DNA of 64,000 nucleotides from Epiperipatus broadwayi (lineage: Eukaryota; Onychophora; Udeonychophora; Euonychophora; Peripatidae), in NCBI GenBank assembly GCA_028023455.1, contig JAQFVV010006507.1, forward strand, positions 372,001 through 436,000, in the 5' to 3' direction. Positions 27,801-41,022 of this stretch are shown piece after piece. A program made the position numbers and the translations under genes. Below the pieces are notes generated by a model, which ran no database searches, was not told where the DNA came from, and saw only the letters and a list, made by a program, of their open reading frames with translations. Within the stretch, counting starts at the first letter, position 1; each line of letters starts with the position of its first letter.

Positions 27801-30800
27801 CTAAAAGATTCACGTTTGCAAGCTGAATAGAAACTGTTTCTTAAACGTTCAGAGTTTGTGTTTTAGATCTAGTTTCTTAATCCTGTCCTTCACTGACGAT
27901 AGCAAATAGCTTGAAATCATGATCTGAAGGTGGAAATTAAGTTAGAGATAGTGAAATACTCGCTCTGACGTTTATGTAAACAAACGATTGAACGTGTTTT
28001 TGGTATAACACCATCTATTGTCATAAATACAAGTGTGTGCAAGTTTATAACTTGTGTTTTTTGTTTTTCATAAATGTACCTTTGAGGTCTTTCTTGCAAT
28101 GATATATATTGCAGAGACTTCTACTATGTGGTGATGCTGAACTGATATCAGACCCATGTAGCTATCTGGCATGCTATGCTGAGTTTGAAGACATTACGTG
28201 TCTAAAAGATTCACGCTTGCAAGCTGAATAGAAACTGTTTCTTAAACGCTCAGAGTTTGTGTTTTAGATCTAGTTTCTTAATCCTGTCCTTCACTGACGA
28301 TAGCAAATAGCTTGAAATCATGATCTGAAGGTGGAAATTAAGTTAGAGATAGTGAAATACTCGCTCTGACGTTTATGTAAACAAACGCTTGAAGGTGTTT
28401 TTGGTATAATGCCATCTATTGTCATAAATACAAGCATATGCAAGTTTTTAACTTGTGTTTTTTGTTTTTCATAAATGTACCTTTGAGGTCTTTCTTGCAA
28501 TGATATATATTGCAGAGACTTCTACTATGTGGTGATGCTGAACTGATATCAGACCCATGTAGCTATCTGGCATGCTATGCTGAGTTTGAAGACATTACGT
28601 GTCTAAAAGATTCACGCTTGCAAGCTGAATAGAAACTGTTTCTTAAACGCTCAGAGTTTGTGTTTTAGATCTAGTTTCTTAATCCTGTCCTTCACTGACG
28701 ATAGCAAATAGCTTGAAATCATGATCTGAAGGTGGAAATTAAGTTAGAGATAGTGAAATACTCGCTCTGACGTTTATGTAAACAAACGCTTGAAGGTGTT
28801 TTTGGTATAACGCCATCTATTGTCATAAATACAAGCGTATGCAAGTTTTTAACTTGTGTTTTTTGTTTTTCATAAATGTACCTTTGAGGTCTTTCTTGCA
28901 ATGATATATATTGCAGAGACTTCTACTATGTGGTGATGCTGAACTGATATCAGACCCATGTAGCTATCTGGCATGCTATGCTGAGTTTGAAGACATTACG
29001 TGTCTAAAAGATTCACGCTTGCAAGCTGAATAGAAACTGTTTCTTAAACGCTCAGAGTTTGTGTTTTAGATCTAGTTTCTTAATCCTGTCCTTCACTGAC
29101 GATAGCAAATAGCTTGAAATCATGATCTGAAGGTGGAAATTAAGTTAGAGATAGTGAAATACTCGCTCTGACGTTTATGTAAACAAACGCTTGAAGGTGT
29201 TTTTGGTATAACGCCATCTATTGTCATAAATACAAGCGTATGCAAGTTTTTGTGTTTTTTGTTTTTCATAAATGTACCTTTGAGGTCTTTCTTGCAATGA
29301 TATATATTGCAGAGACTTCTACTATGTGGTGATGCTGAACTGATATCAGACCCATGTAGCTATCTGGCATGCTATGCTGAGTTTGAAGACATTACATGTC
29401 TAAAAGATTCACGCTTGCAAGCTGAATAGAAACTGTTTCTTAAACGCTCAGAGTTTGTGTTTTAGATCTAGTTTCTTAATCCTGTCCTTCACTGACGATA
29501 GCAAATAGCTTGAAATCATGATCTGAAGGTGGAAATTAAGTTAGAGATAGTGAAATACTCACTCTGACGTTTATGTAAACAAACGCTTGAAGGTGTTTTT
29601 GGTATAACGCCATCTATTGTCATAAATACAAGCGTATGCAAGTTTTTAACTTGTGTTTTTTGTTTTTCATAAATGTACCTTTGAGGTCTTTCTTGCAATG
29701 ATATATATTGCAGAGACTTCTACTATGTGGTGATGCTGAACTGATATCAGACCCATGTAGCTATCTGGCATGCTATGCTGAGTTTGAAGACATTACGTGT
29801 CTAAAAGATTCACGCTTGCAAGCTGAATAGAAACTGTTTCTTAAACGCTCAGAGTTTGTGTTTTAGATCTAGTTTCTTAATCCTGTCCTTCACTGACGAT
29901 AGCAAATAGCTTGAAATCATGATCTGAAGGTGGAAATTAAGTTAGAGATAGTGAAATACTCGCTCTGACGTTTATGTAAACAAACGCTTGAAGGTGTTTT
30001 TGGTATAATGCCATCTATTGTCATAAATACAAGCGTATGCAAGTTTTTAACTTGTGTTTTTTGTTTTTCATAAATGTACCTTTGAGGTCTTTCTTGCAAT
30101 GATATATATTGCAGAGACTTCTACTATGTGGTGATGCTGAACTGATATCAGACCCATGTAGCTATCTGGCATGCTATGCTGAGTTTGAAGACATTACGTG
30201 TCTAAAAGATTCACGCTTGCAAGCTGAATAGAAACTGTTTCTTAAACGCTCAGAGTTTGTGTTTTAGATCTAGTTTCTTAATCCTGTCCTTCACTGACGA
30301 TAGCAAATAGCTTGAAATCATGATCTGAAGGTGGAAATTAAGTTAGAGATAGTGAAATACTCGCTCTGACGTTTATGTAAACAAACGCTTGAAGGTGTTT
30401 TTGGTATAACGCCATCTATTGTCATAAATACAAGCATATGCAAGTTTTTAACTTGTGTTTTTTGTTTTTCATAAATGTACCTTTGAGGTCTTTCTTGCAA
30501 TGATATATATTGCAGAGACTTCTACTATGTGGTGATGCTGAACTGATATCAGACCCATGTAGCTATCTGGCATGCTATGCTGAGTTTGAAGACATTACAT
30601 GTCTAAAAGATTCACGCTTGCAAGCTGAATAGAAACTGTTTCTTAAACGCTCAGAGTTTGTGTTTTAGATCTAGTTTCTTAATCCTGTCCTTCACTGACG
30701 ATAGCAAATAGCTTGAAATCATGATCTGAAGGTGGAAATTAAGTTAGAGATAGTGAAATACTCACTCTGACGTTTATGTAAACAAACGCTTGAAGGTGTT

Positions 30801-33484
30801 TTTGGTATAACGCCATCTATTGTCATAAATACAAGCGTATGCAAGTTTTTAACTTGTGTTTTTTGTTTTTCATAAATGTACCTTTGAGGTCTTTCTTGCA
30901 ATGATATATATTGCAGAGACTTCTACTATGTGGTGATGCTGAACTGATATCAGACCCATGTAGCTATCTGGCATGCTATGCTGAGTTTGAAGACATTACA
31001 TGTCTAAAAGATTCACGCTTGCAAGCTGAATAGAAACTGTTTCTTAAACGCTCAGAGTTTGTGTTTTAGATCTAGTTTCTTAATCCTGTCCTTCACTGAC
31101 GATAGCAAATAGCTTGAAATCATGATCTGAAGGTGGAAATTAAGTTAGAGATAGTGAAATACTCGCTCTGACGTTTATGTAAACAAACGCTTGAAGGTGT
31201 TTTTGGTATAACACCATCTATTGTCATAAATACAAGCGTATGCAAGTTTTTAACTTGTGTTTTTTGTTTTTCATAAATGTACCTTTGAGGTCTTTCTTGC
31301 AATGATATATATTGCAGAGACTTCTACTATGTGGTGATGCTGAACTGATATCAGACCCATGTAGCTATCTGGCATGCTATGCTGAGTTTGAAGACATTAC
31401 GTGTCTAAAAGATTCACGCTTGCAAGCTGAATAGAAACTGTTTCTTAAACGCTCAGAGTTTGTGTTTTAGATCTAGTTTCTTAATCCTGTCCTTCACTGA
31501 CGATAGCAAATAGCTTGAAATCATGATCTGAAGGTGGAAATTAAGTTAGAGATAGTGAAATACTCACTCTGACGTTTATGTAAACAAACGCTTGAAGGTG
31601 TTTTTGGTATAACGCCATCTATTGTCATAAATACAAGCGTATGCAAGTTTTTAACTTGTGTTTTTTGTTTTTCATAAATGTACCTTTGAGGTCTTTCTTG
31701 CAATGATATATATTGCAGAGACTTCTACTATGTGGTGATGCTGAACTGATATCAGACCCATGTAGCTATCTGGCATGCTATGCTGAGTTTGAAGACATTA
31801 CATGTCTAAAAGATTCACGCTTGCAAGCTGAATAGAAACTGTTTCTTAAACGCTCAGAGTTTGTGTTTTAGATCTAGTTTCTTAATCCTGTCCTTCACTG
31901 ACGATAGCAAATAGCTTGAAATCATGATCTGAAGGTGGAAATTAAGTTAGAGATAGTGAAATACTCGCTCTGACGTTTATGTAAACAAACGCTTGAAGGT
32001 GTTTTTGGTATAACGCCATCTATTGTCATAAATACAAGCGTATGCAAGTTTTTAACTTGTGTTTTTTGTTTTTCATAAATGTACCTTTGAGGTCTTTCTT
32101 GCAATGATATATATTGCAGAGACTTCTACTATGTGGTGATGCTGAACTGATATCAGACCCATGTAGCTATCTGGCATGCTATGCTGAGTTTGAAGACATT
32201 ACATGTCTAAAAGATTCACGCTTGCAAGCTGAATAGAAACTGTTTCTTAAATGCTCAGAGTTTGTGTTTTAGATCTAGTTTCTTAATCCTGTCCTTCACT
32301 GACGATAGCAAATAGCTTGAAATCATGATCTGAAGGTGGAAATTAAGTTAGAGATAGTGAAATACTCGCTCTGACGTTTATGTAAACAAACACTTGAAGG
32401 TGTTTTTGGTATAACGCCATCTATTGTCATAAATACAAGCGTATGCAAGTTTTTAACTTGTGTTTTTTGTTTTTCATAAATGTACCTTTGAGGTCTTTCT
32501 TGCAATGATATATATTGCAGAGACTTCTACTATGTGGTGATGCTGAACTGATATCAGACCCATGTAGCTATCTGGCATGCTATGCTGAGTTTGAAGACAT
32601 TACGTGTCTAAAAGATTCACGCTTGCAAGCTGAATAGAAACTGTTTCTTAAACGCTCAGAGTTTGTGTTTTAGATCTAGTTTCTTAATCCTGTCCTTCAC
32701 TGACGATAGCAAATAGCTTGAAATCATGATCTGAAGGTGGAAATTAAGTTAGAGATAGTGAAATACTCGCTCTGACGTTTATGTAAACAAACGCTTGAAG
32801 GTGTTTTTGGTATAACGCCATCTATTGTCATAAATACAAGCGTATGCAAGTTTTTAACTTGTGTTTTTTGTTTTTCATAAATGTACCTTTGAGGTCTTTC
32901 TTGCAATGATATATATTGCAGAGACTTCTACTATGTGGTGATGCTGAACTGATATCAGACCCATGTAGCTATTTGGCATGCTATGCTGAGTTTGAAGACA
33001 TTACATGTCTAAAAGATTCATGCTTGCAAGCTGAATAGAAACTGTTTCTTAAACGCTCAGAGTTTGTGTTTTAGATCTAGTTTCTTAATCCTGTCCTTCA
33101 CTGACGATAGCAAATAGCTTGAAATCATGATCTGAAGGTGGAAATTAAGTTAGAGATAGTGAAATACTCACTCTGACGTTTATGTAAACAAACGCTTGAA
33201 GGTGTTTTTGGTATAACACCATCTATTGTCATAAATACAAGCGTATGCAAGTTTTTAACTTGTGTTTTTTGTTTTTCATAAATGTACCTTTGAGGTCTTT
33301 CTTGCAATGATATATATTGCAGAGACTTCTACTATGTGGTGATGCTGAACTGATATCAGACCCATGTAGCTATCTGGCATGCTATGCTGAGTTTGAAGAC
33401 ATTACGTGTCTAAAAGATTCACGCTTGCAAGCTGAATAGAAACTGTTTCTTAAACGCTCAGAGTTTGTGTTTTAGATCTAGTTT

Positions 33485-33547
33485 TTTAATCCTGTCCTTT
33501 AAAGATCGCAAATAGCTTGAAATCATGATCTGAAGGTGGAAATTAAG
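33485..33547 (+). pseudogene. Hammerhead copy with destroyed core
   Basis: The CTTCACTGACGATAG segment is replaced by CTTTAAAGATCG, so the first core box and base-proximal helix I are lost. The GAAA box, helix III and TGAAGG strand persist. The unit is 398 bp. It is not expected to cleave. Confidence 0.8.
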
Positions 33548-35889
33548 TTAGAGATAGTGAAATACTCGCTCTGACGTTTATGTAAACAAACGCTTGAAGG
33601 TGTTTTTGGTATAACGCCATCTATTGTCATAAATACAAGCGTATGCAAGTTTTTAACTTGTGGTTTTTGTTTTTCATAAATGTACCTTTGAGGTCTTTCT
33701 TGCAATGATATATATTGCAGAGACTTCTACTATGTGGTGATGCTGAACTGATATCAGACCCAAGTAGCTATCTGGCATGCTATGCTGAGTTTGAAGACAT
33801 TACATGTCTAAAAGATTCACGCTTGCAAGCTGAATAGAAACTGTTTCTTAAACGCTCAGAGTTTGTGTTTTAGATCTAGTTTCTTAATCCTGTCCTTCAC
33901 TGACGATAGCAAATAGCTTGAAATCATGATCTGAAGGTGGAAATTAAGTTAGAGATAGTGAAATACTCACTCTGACGTTTATGTAAACAAACGCTTGAAG
34001 GTGTTTTTGGTATAATGCCATCTATTGTCATAAATACAAGTGTATGCAAGTTTTTAACTTGTGTTTTTTGTTTTTCATAAATGTACCTTTGAGGTCTTTT
34101 TTGCAATGATATATATTGCAGAGACTTCTACTATGTGGTGATGCTGAACTGATATCAGACCCATGTAGCTATCTGGCATGCTATGCTGAGTTTGAAGACA
34201 TTACGTGTCTAAAAGATTCACGCTTGCAAGCTGAATAGAAACTGTTTCTTAAACGCTCAGAGTTTGTGTTTTAGATCTAGTTTCTTAATCCTGTCCTTCA
34301 CTGACGATAGCAAATAGCTTGAAATCATGATCTGAAGGTGGAAATTAAGTTAGAGATAGTGAAATACTCACTCTGACCTTTATGTAAACAAACGCTTGAA
34401 GGTGTTTTTGGTATAACGCCATCTATTGTCATAAATACAAGCATATGCAAGTTTTTAACTTGTGTTTTTTGTTTTTCATAAATGTACCTTTGAGGTCTTT
34501 CTTGCAATGATATATATTGCAGAGACTTCTACTATGTGGTGATGCTGACCTGATATCAGACCCATGTAGCTATCTGGCATGCTATGCTGAGTTTGAAGAC
34601 ATTACGTGTCTAAAAGATTCATGCTTGCAAGCTGAATAGAAACTGTTTCTTAAACGCTCAGAGTTTGTGTTTTAGATCTAGTTTCTTAATCCTGTCCTTC
34701 ACTGACGATAGAAAATAGCTTGAAATCATGATCTGAAGGTGGAAATTAAGTTAGAGATAGTGAAATACTCGCTCTGACGTTTATGTAAACAAATGCTTGA
34801 AGGTGTTTTTGGTATAATACCATCTATTGTCATAAATATACGTGTGTGCAAGTTTTTAACTTGTGTTTTTTGTTTTTCATAAATGTACCTTTGAGGTCTT
34901 TCTTGCAATGATATATATTGCAGAGATTTCTACTATGTGGTGATGCTGAACTGATATCAGACCCATGTAGCTATTTGGCATGCTATGCTGAGTTTGAAGA
35001 CATTATGTGTCTAAAAGATTCATGCTTGCAAGCTGAATAGAAACTGTTTCTTAAACGCTCAGAGTTTGTGTTTTAGATCTAGTTTCTTAATCCTGTCCTT
35101 CACTGACGATAGCAAATAGCTTGAAATCATGATCTGAAGGTGGAAATTAAGTTAGAGATAGTGAAATACTCGCTCTGACGTTTATGTAAACAAACGCTTG
35201 AAGGTGTTTTTGGTATAACGCCATCTATTGTCATAAATACAAGTGTATGCAAGTTTTTAACTTGTGTTTTTTGTTTTTCATAAATGTACCTTTGAGGTCT
35301 TTCTTGCAATGATATATATATTGCAGAGACTTCTACTATGTGGTGATGCTGAACTGATATCAGACCCATGTAGCTATTTGGCATGCTATGCTGAGTTTGA
35401 AGACATTACGTGTCTAAAAGATTCACGCTTGCAAGCTGAATAGAAACTGTTTCTTAAATGCTCAGAGTTTGTGTTTTAGATCTAGTTTCTTAATCCTGTC
35501 CTTCACTGACGATAGCAAATAGCTTGAAATCATGATCTGAAGGTGGAAATTAACTTAGAGATAGTGAAATACTCGCTCTGACGTTTATGTAAACAAATGC
35601 TTGAAGGTGTTTTTGGTATAACACCATCTATTGTCATAAATACAAGCGTATGCAAGTTTTTAACTTGTGTTTTTTGTTTTTCATAAATGTACCTTTTAGG
35701 TCTTTCTTGCAATGATATATATTGCAGAGACTTCTACTATGTGGTGATGCTGAACTGATATCAGACCCATGTAGCTATTTGGCATGCTATGCTGAGTTTG
35801 AAGACATTACGTGTCTAAAAGATTCACGCTTGCAAGCTGAATAGAAACTGTTTCTTAAATGCTCAGAGTTTGTGTTTTAGATCTAGTTT

Positions 35890-35955
35890 GTTAATCCTGT
35901 CCTTCACTCACGATAGCAAATAGCTTGAAATCATGATCTGAAGGTGGAAATTAAG
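35890..35955 (+). pseudogene. Hammerhead copy with G5-to-C core substitution
   Basis: The first core box reads CTCACGA (35907-35913) instead of CTGACGA. G5 is one of the invariant catalytic-core residues, so this right-edge unit should be inactive. The outer helix also changes, from CTTAAT to GTTAAT. Confidence 0.7.
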
Positions 35956-36686
35956 TTAGAGATAGTGAAATATTCACTCTGACGTTTACGTAAACAAACG
36001 CTTGAAGGTGTTTTTGGTATAACACCATCTATTGTCATAAATACAAGCGTATGCAAGTTTTTAACTTGTGTTTTTTGTTTTTCATAAATGTACCTTTAAG
36101 GTTTTTCTTGCAATGATATATATTGCAGAGGCTTCTACTATGTGGTGATGCTGAACTGATATAGACCCGTGTAGCTATTTGGCATGCTATGCTGAGTTTG
36201 AAGACATTACGTGTCTAAAAGATTCACGCTTGCAAGCAATAGAAACTGTTTCATAAACATTCAGAGTTTGTGTTTTAGATCTAGTTTTTTAAGCCTTTCC
36301 TTCACTGACGATAGCAAATAGCTTGAAATCATGATCTGAAGGTGGAAATTAAGTTAGAGATTGTGAAATACTTGCTCTGACGTTTATGTAAAAAAATGCT
36401 TGAAGGTGTTTTTGGTATAATGCAATCTATTGTCATAAATCAAAGCATATGCAAGTTTTTAACTTGTGTTTTTTGTTTTTCATAAATGTACCTTTGAGGT
36501 CTTTTTTGAATGATATATATTGTAGAGGCTTCTACTATGTGGTGATGCTGAACTGATATGAGACTCATGTAGCTATTTGGCATGCTATGCTGAGTTTAAA
36601 GACATTATATGTCTAAAAGATTCATGCTTGCAAGCTGAATAGAAACTGTTTCTTAAATGCTCAGAGTTTGGTTTTAGATCTAGTTT

Positions 36687-36752
36687 CTTAATCCTGTCTT
36701 TCAGTGACGAAAGCAAATAGCTTGAAATCATGATCTGAAGGTGGAAATTAAG
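36687..36752 (+). pseudogene. Hammerhead copy with C3-to-G but a repaired helix II
   Basis: The core reads GTGACGA, with C3 changed to G at 36704, which should abolish activity unless compensated. The following base is A instead of T, so helix II becomes a perfect 4 bp (AAGC/GCTT). It is the only copy I noticed without the U-U mismatch. Confidence 0.65.
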
Positions 36753-37084
36753 TTAGAGATAGTGAAATACTCGCTCTGACATTTATGTAAACAAATGCTT
36801 GAAGGTATTTTTGGTATAACACCATCTATTGTCATAAATACAAGCGTATGCAAGTTATTAACTTGTGCTTTTTGTTTTTCATAAATGTACATTTGAGGTC
36901 TTTCTTGCACTGATATATATTGCAGAGGTTTCTACTATGTGGTGATGCTGAATTGATAAAGACCCGTGTAGGTTTTGGCATGCTATGCTGAGTTTGAAGA
37001 CATTACATGTCTAAAAGTTTCATGCGTGCAAGCTGAATAGAAACTGTTTCATAAATGCTCAGAGTTTGTGTTTAGATCTAGTTT

Positions 37085-37153
37085 CTAAAATTCCTGTCTT
37101 TCACTGACGTTACCAAATAGCTTGAAATCATGATCTGAAATTGGAATTAAAGT
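37085..37153 (+). pseudogene. Degenerate hammerhead copy near the right edge
   Basis: The core reads CTGACGT (A9 changed to T at 37110) and helix II and the outer helix are altered. GAAA, ATCATGATC and part of the helix I strand remain. This fits the decay of units at the array edge. Confidence 0.6.
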
Positions 37154-37486
37154 TAGAGATAGTGAATGCATGCTCTGATGTTTATGTAAACATATGCTTC
37201 ACGGTGTTTTTAGTAGAACACCATCTGTTGACATAAATTCAAGCGTTGGCAAGTTTTAACTTGTTTTTTTGTTTTTCATAAATGTACCTATGAGGTCTTT
37301 GTAGCAATGATATATATATTGCAGAGGCTTCTACTATGTGGTGATGCTGAAGTGATATCAGACCCATGTAGCTATTTGACATACTATGTTTAGTTTGAAG
37401 ACATTACATGTCTAAAAGATTCTCGCTTGCAAGCTGAATAGAAACTGTTTCATAAATGCTCAGAGTTTGTGTTTTAGATCTAGTTT

Positions 37487-37552
37487 CTTAATCCTGTCCT
37501 TCACTGACGATAGCAAATAGCTTGAAATCATGATCTGAAGGTGGAAATTAAG
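37487..37552 (+). ncRNA. Hammerhead ribozyme, last complete copy
   Basis: All helices and core boxes match the canonical copy, although its immediate left neighbour is degenerate. It lies ~85 bp before the array ends in a (TA)n tract and the LTR element begins. Confidence 0.75.
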
Positions 37553-37632
37553 TTAGAGATAGTGAAATACTTGCTCTGACGTTTATGTAAACAAACGGTT
37601 GAAGGTGTTTTTGATATAATGCCATCTATTGT

Positions 37633-37659
37633 CATATATATATATATATATATATATAT
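37633..37659. repeat. (TA)n tract at satellite edge, left flank of LTR element
   Basis: Pure TA dinucleotides join the truncated last satellite unit to the first base of the LTR (TGTACC at 37660). The tract resumes directly after the other LTR at 49279. This fits insertion of the element into a longer (TA)n tract, with a target duplication that cannot be delimited. Confidence 0.9.
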
Positions 37660-37930
37660 TGTACCCTTACTTCTTGATATATAAAATAGTTTAAAATACA
37701 ACTAGCTCAGTTACATTATTATGCTTAATTAAAATTTGCATATCTATCTTTAATATACTTTTATATTATCATATCTTAATTAAATTTATTATCAATCATC
37801 AAAATCAATATAGTTCTAGATTATACTAATTAAATAAGTATTTATAAAATTATGAGACTGCGAAGTAAAGTTACAAAGTAATAAGCAGATTTACACTGAG
37901 TCAATATCTCCCAAGATACTGTCTCAATGG

Positions 37931-37987
37931 CATAAGAATACTACCACTACCTTATCATCTTACCACTACATCTATAGCATTCTTATG
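37931..37987. repeat. Inverted repeat near the LTR end
   Basis: A perfect 9-bp inverted repeat CATAAGAAT / ATTCTTATG with a 39-bp loop, conserved in the other LTR at 45292-45348. It lies in one of the least diverged LTR segments. Function unknown. Confidence 0.5.
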
Positions 37988-40900
37988 ACTTTTAAAATGA
38001 AATAAATTATCTTCAATAATACTAAAATAATTCCTAACTTTTAACTTAAAATATAATTAAATAATCTCAGGTTCTTCTAAGTTGTTTTAAAATAATAATA
38101 AATCATGTAAATAAGTATGATGTGGGATTTTATATCAAACCTAAATACACCTAACTTATTTTAATAATAATAATAAATAATACTAATCTTAGAGTGTAAT
38201 TTAATCTCATCTATTTCTATTATATAATCAATCATTAAATGAATAAACAATCATATGTATATCTTTTATTTCATATGGTATCTTCATTTTAGAATAGATC
38301 AAAATCTTATAATTAATAATCTGTGGCAATAAACAATATAGTACTTTTATAATGTGCATTATAATCATTTTATGACCATTGCAATATTTTATGTTCATGT
38401 TAATCAATTCTTATAAAATAATGTTAAGCTAATACTGTATTCATTTCTAAAATAATAATAACAAATTCATTTTTGTGCAAATATTATGTTTATTTCAAAT
38501 CATCTGATGTCAAATGCTGTGGTGAAAAATAATGAAACTCGACACACTTTTAAAACAAATTAACAAATTTATTTACAATAACTTCAAATAAAATTTATTT
38601 ACACTATTTACAGTTTAGAATTTATGACAACAAATAAAATAAAAAATAAGAAATACAAATATAAGAGGCTTACACTGTTATTAATCTATGTACTCAATAA
38701 GTAATTATACATTCCTTCAAATGCTATATTAATAATATTCAGTGTGTTTTTCAAAAACTTAGATTTTTAAAATAAATGGTAGTAAACTTTAATTATTACA
38801 AATAATAATATATGTCAAGACTATTTATGTAGCATGTGTAAACAATGAAGCTTTACTAATTAAATAGCTACATTAATTAAGTATTACCATTTATAATATA
38901 TTATCATGTATTCACTTTATTATTAGCATTGCCTAATAGCTTTATATAAAATTAATATGTCTTTGTAATGTAAAACAAATAATTGACTATAATTATATTT
39001 CACTTAATGTAATTCCTGTTATATGTTTTATAAAATATGCATTCTATATCTGTATTATTCAAACATTAATATTTAAACCATTTATCAATTTTAAATTCAT
39101 AAAAACATTACATTAGATAAATTTTATGATTCCTCTCTGTGTAAAAAATCATTACTTTACCCTATGTGCTATTTTAACCTTTTCTAATACATTTCTATCT
39201 ATAAAACATATTCTAAACTTATCCAAAATTTTCCAGAAAAACAAATATCAACTTCAAATAAAATATTCATTATCCAAATTACTTATACTACCTTGTCTAT
39301 ACTTAGTAAACTTTTCAATCTAAATATAAGCTTCTACCTAAAACGTAACTTAACTTATCCAATAAAACAAAATATAAAAAAATATAGACTTTTAAAATCC
39401 TTTTCTGACTTGCAAAAATAAAATAATTACTTAGATAAATAATAAACATCATTCTAATACTAAACATAAATAAAATATCAAAATTATTTATGAAAGAATC
39501 ATATAATTATTTCCAAGCTTCTTACGTAATGTTGTGTCATGTTTATATTATAAATTAAAAATTATGCATATTTTAATAAAATTCGTTGCTAATATAATGT
39601 ATGTGTTTTCTTAAAAAATATCTATACATTCATTCTGTAACAACATAATACTTGGTTGATCTAAAGAAAACATATTAAATTCATCAAAATCATTATACAA
39701 TGTTTTTACCATAATAATAATAATGTCCATTCTGCTATCCAGTATTCTTCGGAATTTGCAGCTTCAGAAAACAAAAATAATACACATTCATACTCACAAC
39801 ATTTACTAAAATATTCCGTGTTATATTAATTATAAAAATAAATTTATGTAATTAATTATTATATTATTTTTTAGTTATTATTTAATAAATGTACCTAACC
39901 TTCTTTTAATAGTTTAATAATATTTTAAATTTTATGTTAAATAAATAAAAATAAAAAAATCATATTACATATTTCCAGCGTCGTCTTCTGTTCTACCATA
40001 AAAGTTCTAATAAATATCCTAGGTAAAAAGTCAATAGAACACTATTTCCTGTTCCGTTGTATCACGTGTTTTCTTGAAAGTTTATAATAAAAATGATAAC
40101 GTTTATTTTTTAAAAAAAATAATAAGTTCCCACAGATAAAATAAACAAAATTAAAAAAATAGTTTATAAGGTCTCTGGATCCAGTTCTTCATAGAATATT
40201 ATTCCAAAAATTACTATTTCTAAACTAATTTATAGTTTATAAATTATTTTCATTTAAATTACTTTCATTAACTTCTGGCTTGGTTTGGCCTGGACGTCCA
40301 TGTATTATTTACACATTTTTAAACAATATCCAGGTAAGAATCTAATTTCTCTATCTATAACGACCAGCGTTTAGATTACTTCAATATAATAATTTCTTAT
40401 TATATTACGATTTTAAATAATTATCCTTTCAATCTATTTGCCTTTTCAAATCGTCAATATTTAGTCTTTTAAGCATAAAGACCCAACAAGGCAAGTATTT
40501 ATAAAAATTACTACTCTTATATCTTTACTCAAGATATACATTTTACTTCCATAATTTGTCAAAATACTTTCTTTCTATAGAAGTATTCATATTTCTTCTA
40601 AATATCTATTTATAATATACAATAGCATTTTAACTTTTAAAACTCTTTATAGTCCAAAATACTATTTTTCTCCATCTCATAGTTTTATGTACTAATCCAG
40701 CGTCTGTTATTTTCGTAGCATAAAGTTTCTGATATATTTCTCCGATACGTGATGTTTCCATGATTATTTGTACGTAAATTAAGTTTCGATATTGAGAAGA
40801 CAATAGGGAATTATTAAGTTTCTACTGCATATTCATTACTTTAAAAATATTATAAATTATTCAATAACACTCTTATGATTTTACAACTGATTTTAAGAGC

Positions 40901-40988
40901 GTTTATAAATTTACTTGGCTATTTTCTTAATAGCACGATTAACTTAGAAATTTAATTACAGAGAGCCCTCTTCAACAATTGAATCCAG

Positions 40989-41022
40989 CTTTTATACTGG
41001 AAGAGACTCCACATCTGATTGG
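40989..41022 (-). promoter_or_regulatory. Same CCAAT/TATA promoter in the 3' LTR
   Basis: Copy of the U3 promoter in the downstream LTR: TATAAAAG at 40996-40989 and CCAAT at 41022-41018 on the minus strand. If active it would read leftward through R/U5 into the satellite, opposite to the ribozyme-sense strand. Confidence 0.55.

Larger units (their letters stand above)
1..37636 (+). repeat. 401-bp satellite DNA array, ~94 tandem monomers, each with a hammerhead-like ribozyme
   Basis: Head-to-tail tandem repeat with a monomer of ~401 bp. I located about 94 copies of one landmark, the outer helix of the ribozyme. They start at 225, 626, 1020, 1421, 1822, 2223, 2622, 3022, 3423, 3828, 4229, 4629, 5030, 5421, 5822, 6223, 6623, 7024, 7425, 7826, 8227, 8628, 9029, 9430 and 9831, then every 401 bp to 28678. 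They continue at 29079 and 29475, then every 401 bp to 33084, then 33485, 33883, 34284, 34685, 35086, 35489, 35890, about 36290, 36687, about 37085 and 37487. Central copies are nearly identical. Copies before ~7,000 and after ~34,500 carry many substitutions and small indels. The last unit is cut at about 37,636 by a (TA)n tract, and the left end is outside the window. Each unit holds short dyads (GCTTGCAAGC, ATCATGAT, AGATCT, GATATC). The 60-aa reverse-strand reading frame in most units is not considered coding. Confidence 0.98.

Noticed and set aside
35127-35384. 85-aa extension of the satellite ORF
   Set aside because: Produced by a 2-bp expansion in the TGCAAT/ATTGCA hairpin that shifts the frame into upstream satellite sequence. 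It is an artefact of the repeat.
1-37636. CRISPR-like array, CENP-B box or Pol III promoter in the satellite
   Set aside because: Units are contiguous with no spacers. I saw no match to the CENP-B box and no convincing A/B box pair, so centromeric identity and Pol III transcription are not claimed.
38500-38540. CTGATG...GAAA string in the LTR as another hammerhead
   Set aside because: Core positions G8 and A9 are not met (CTGATGT) and no helix I pairing is possible.
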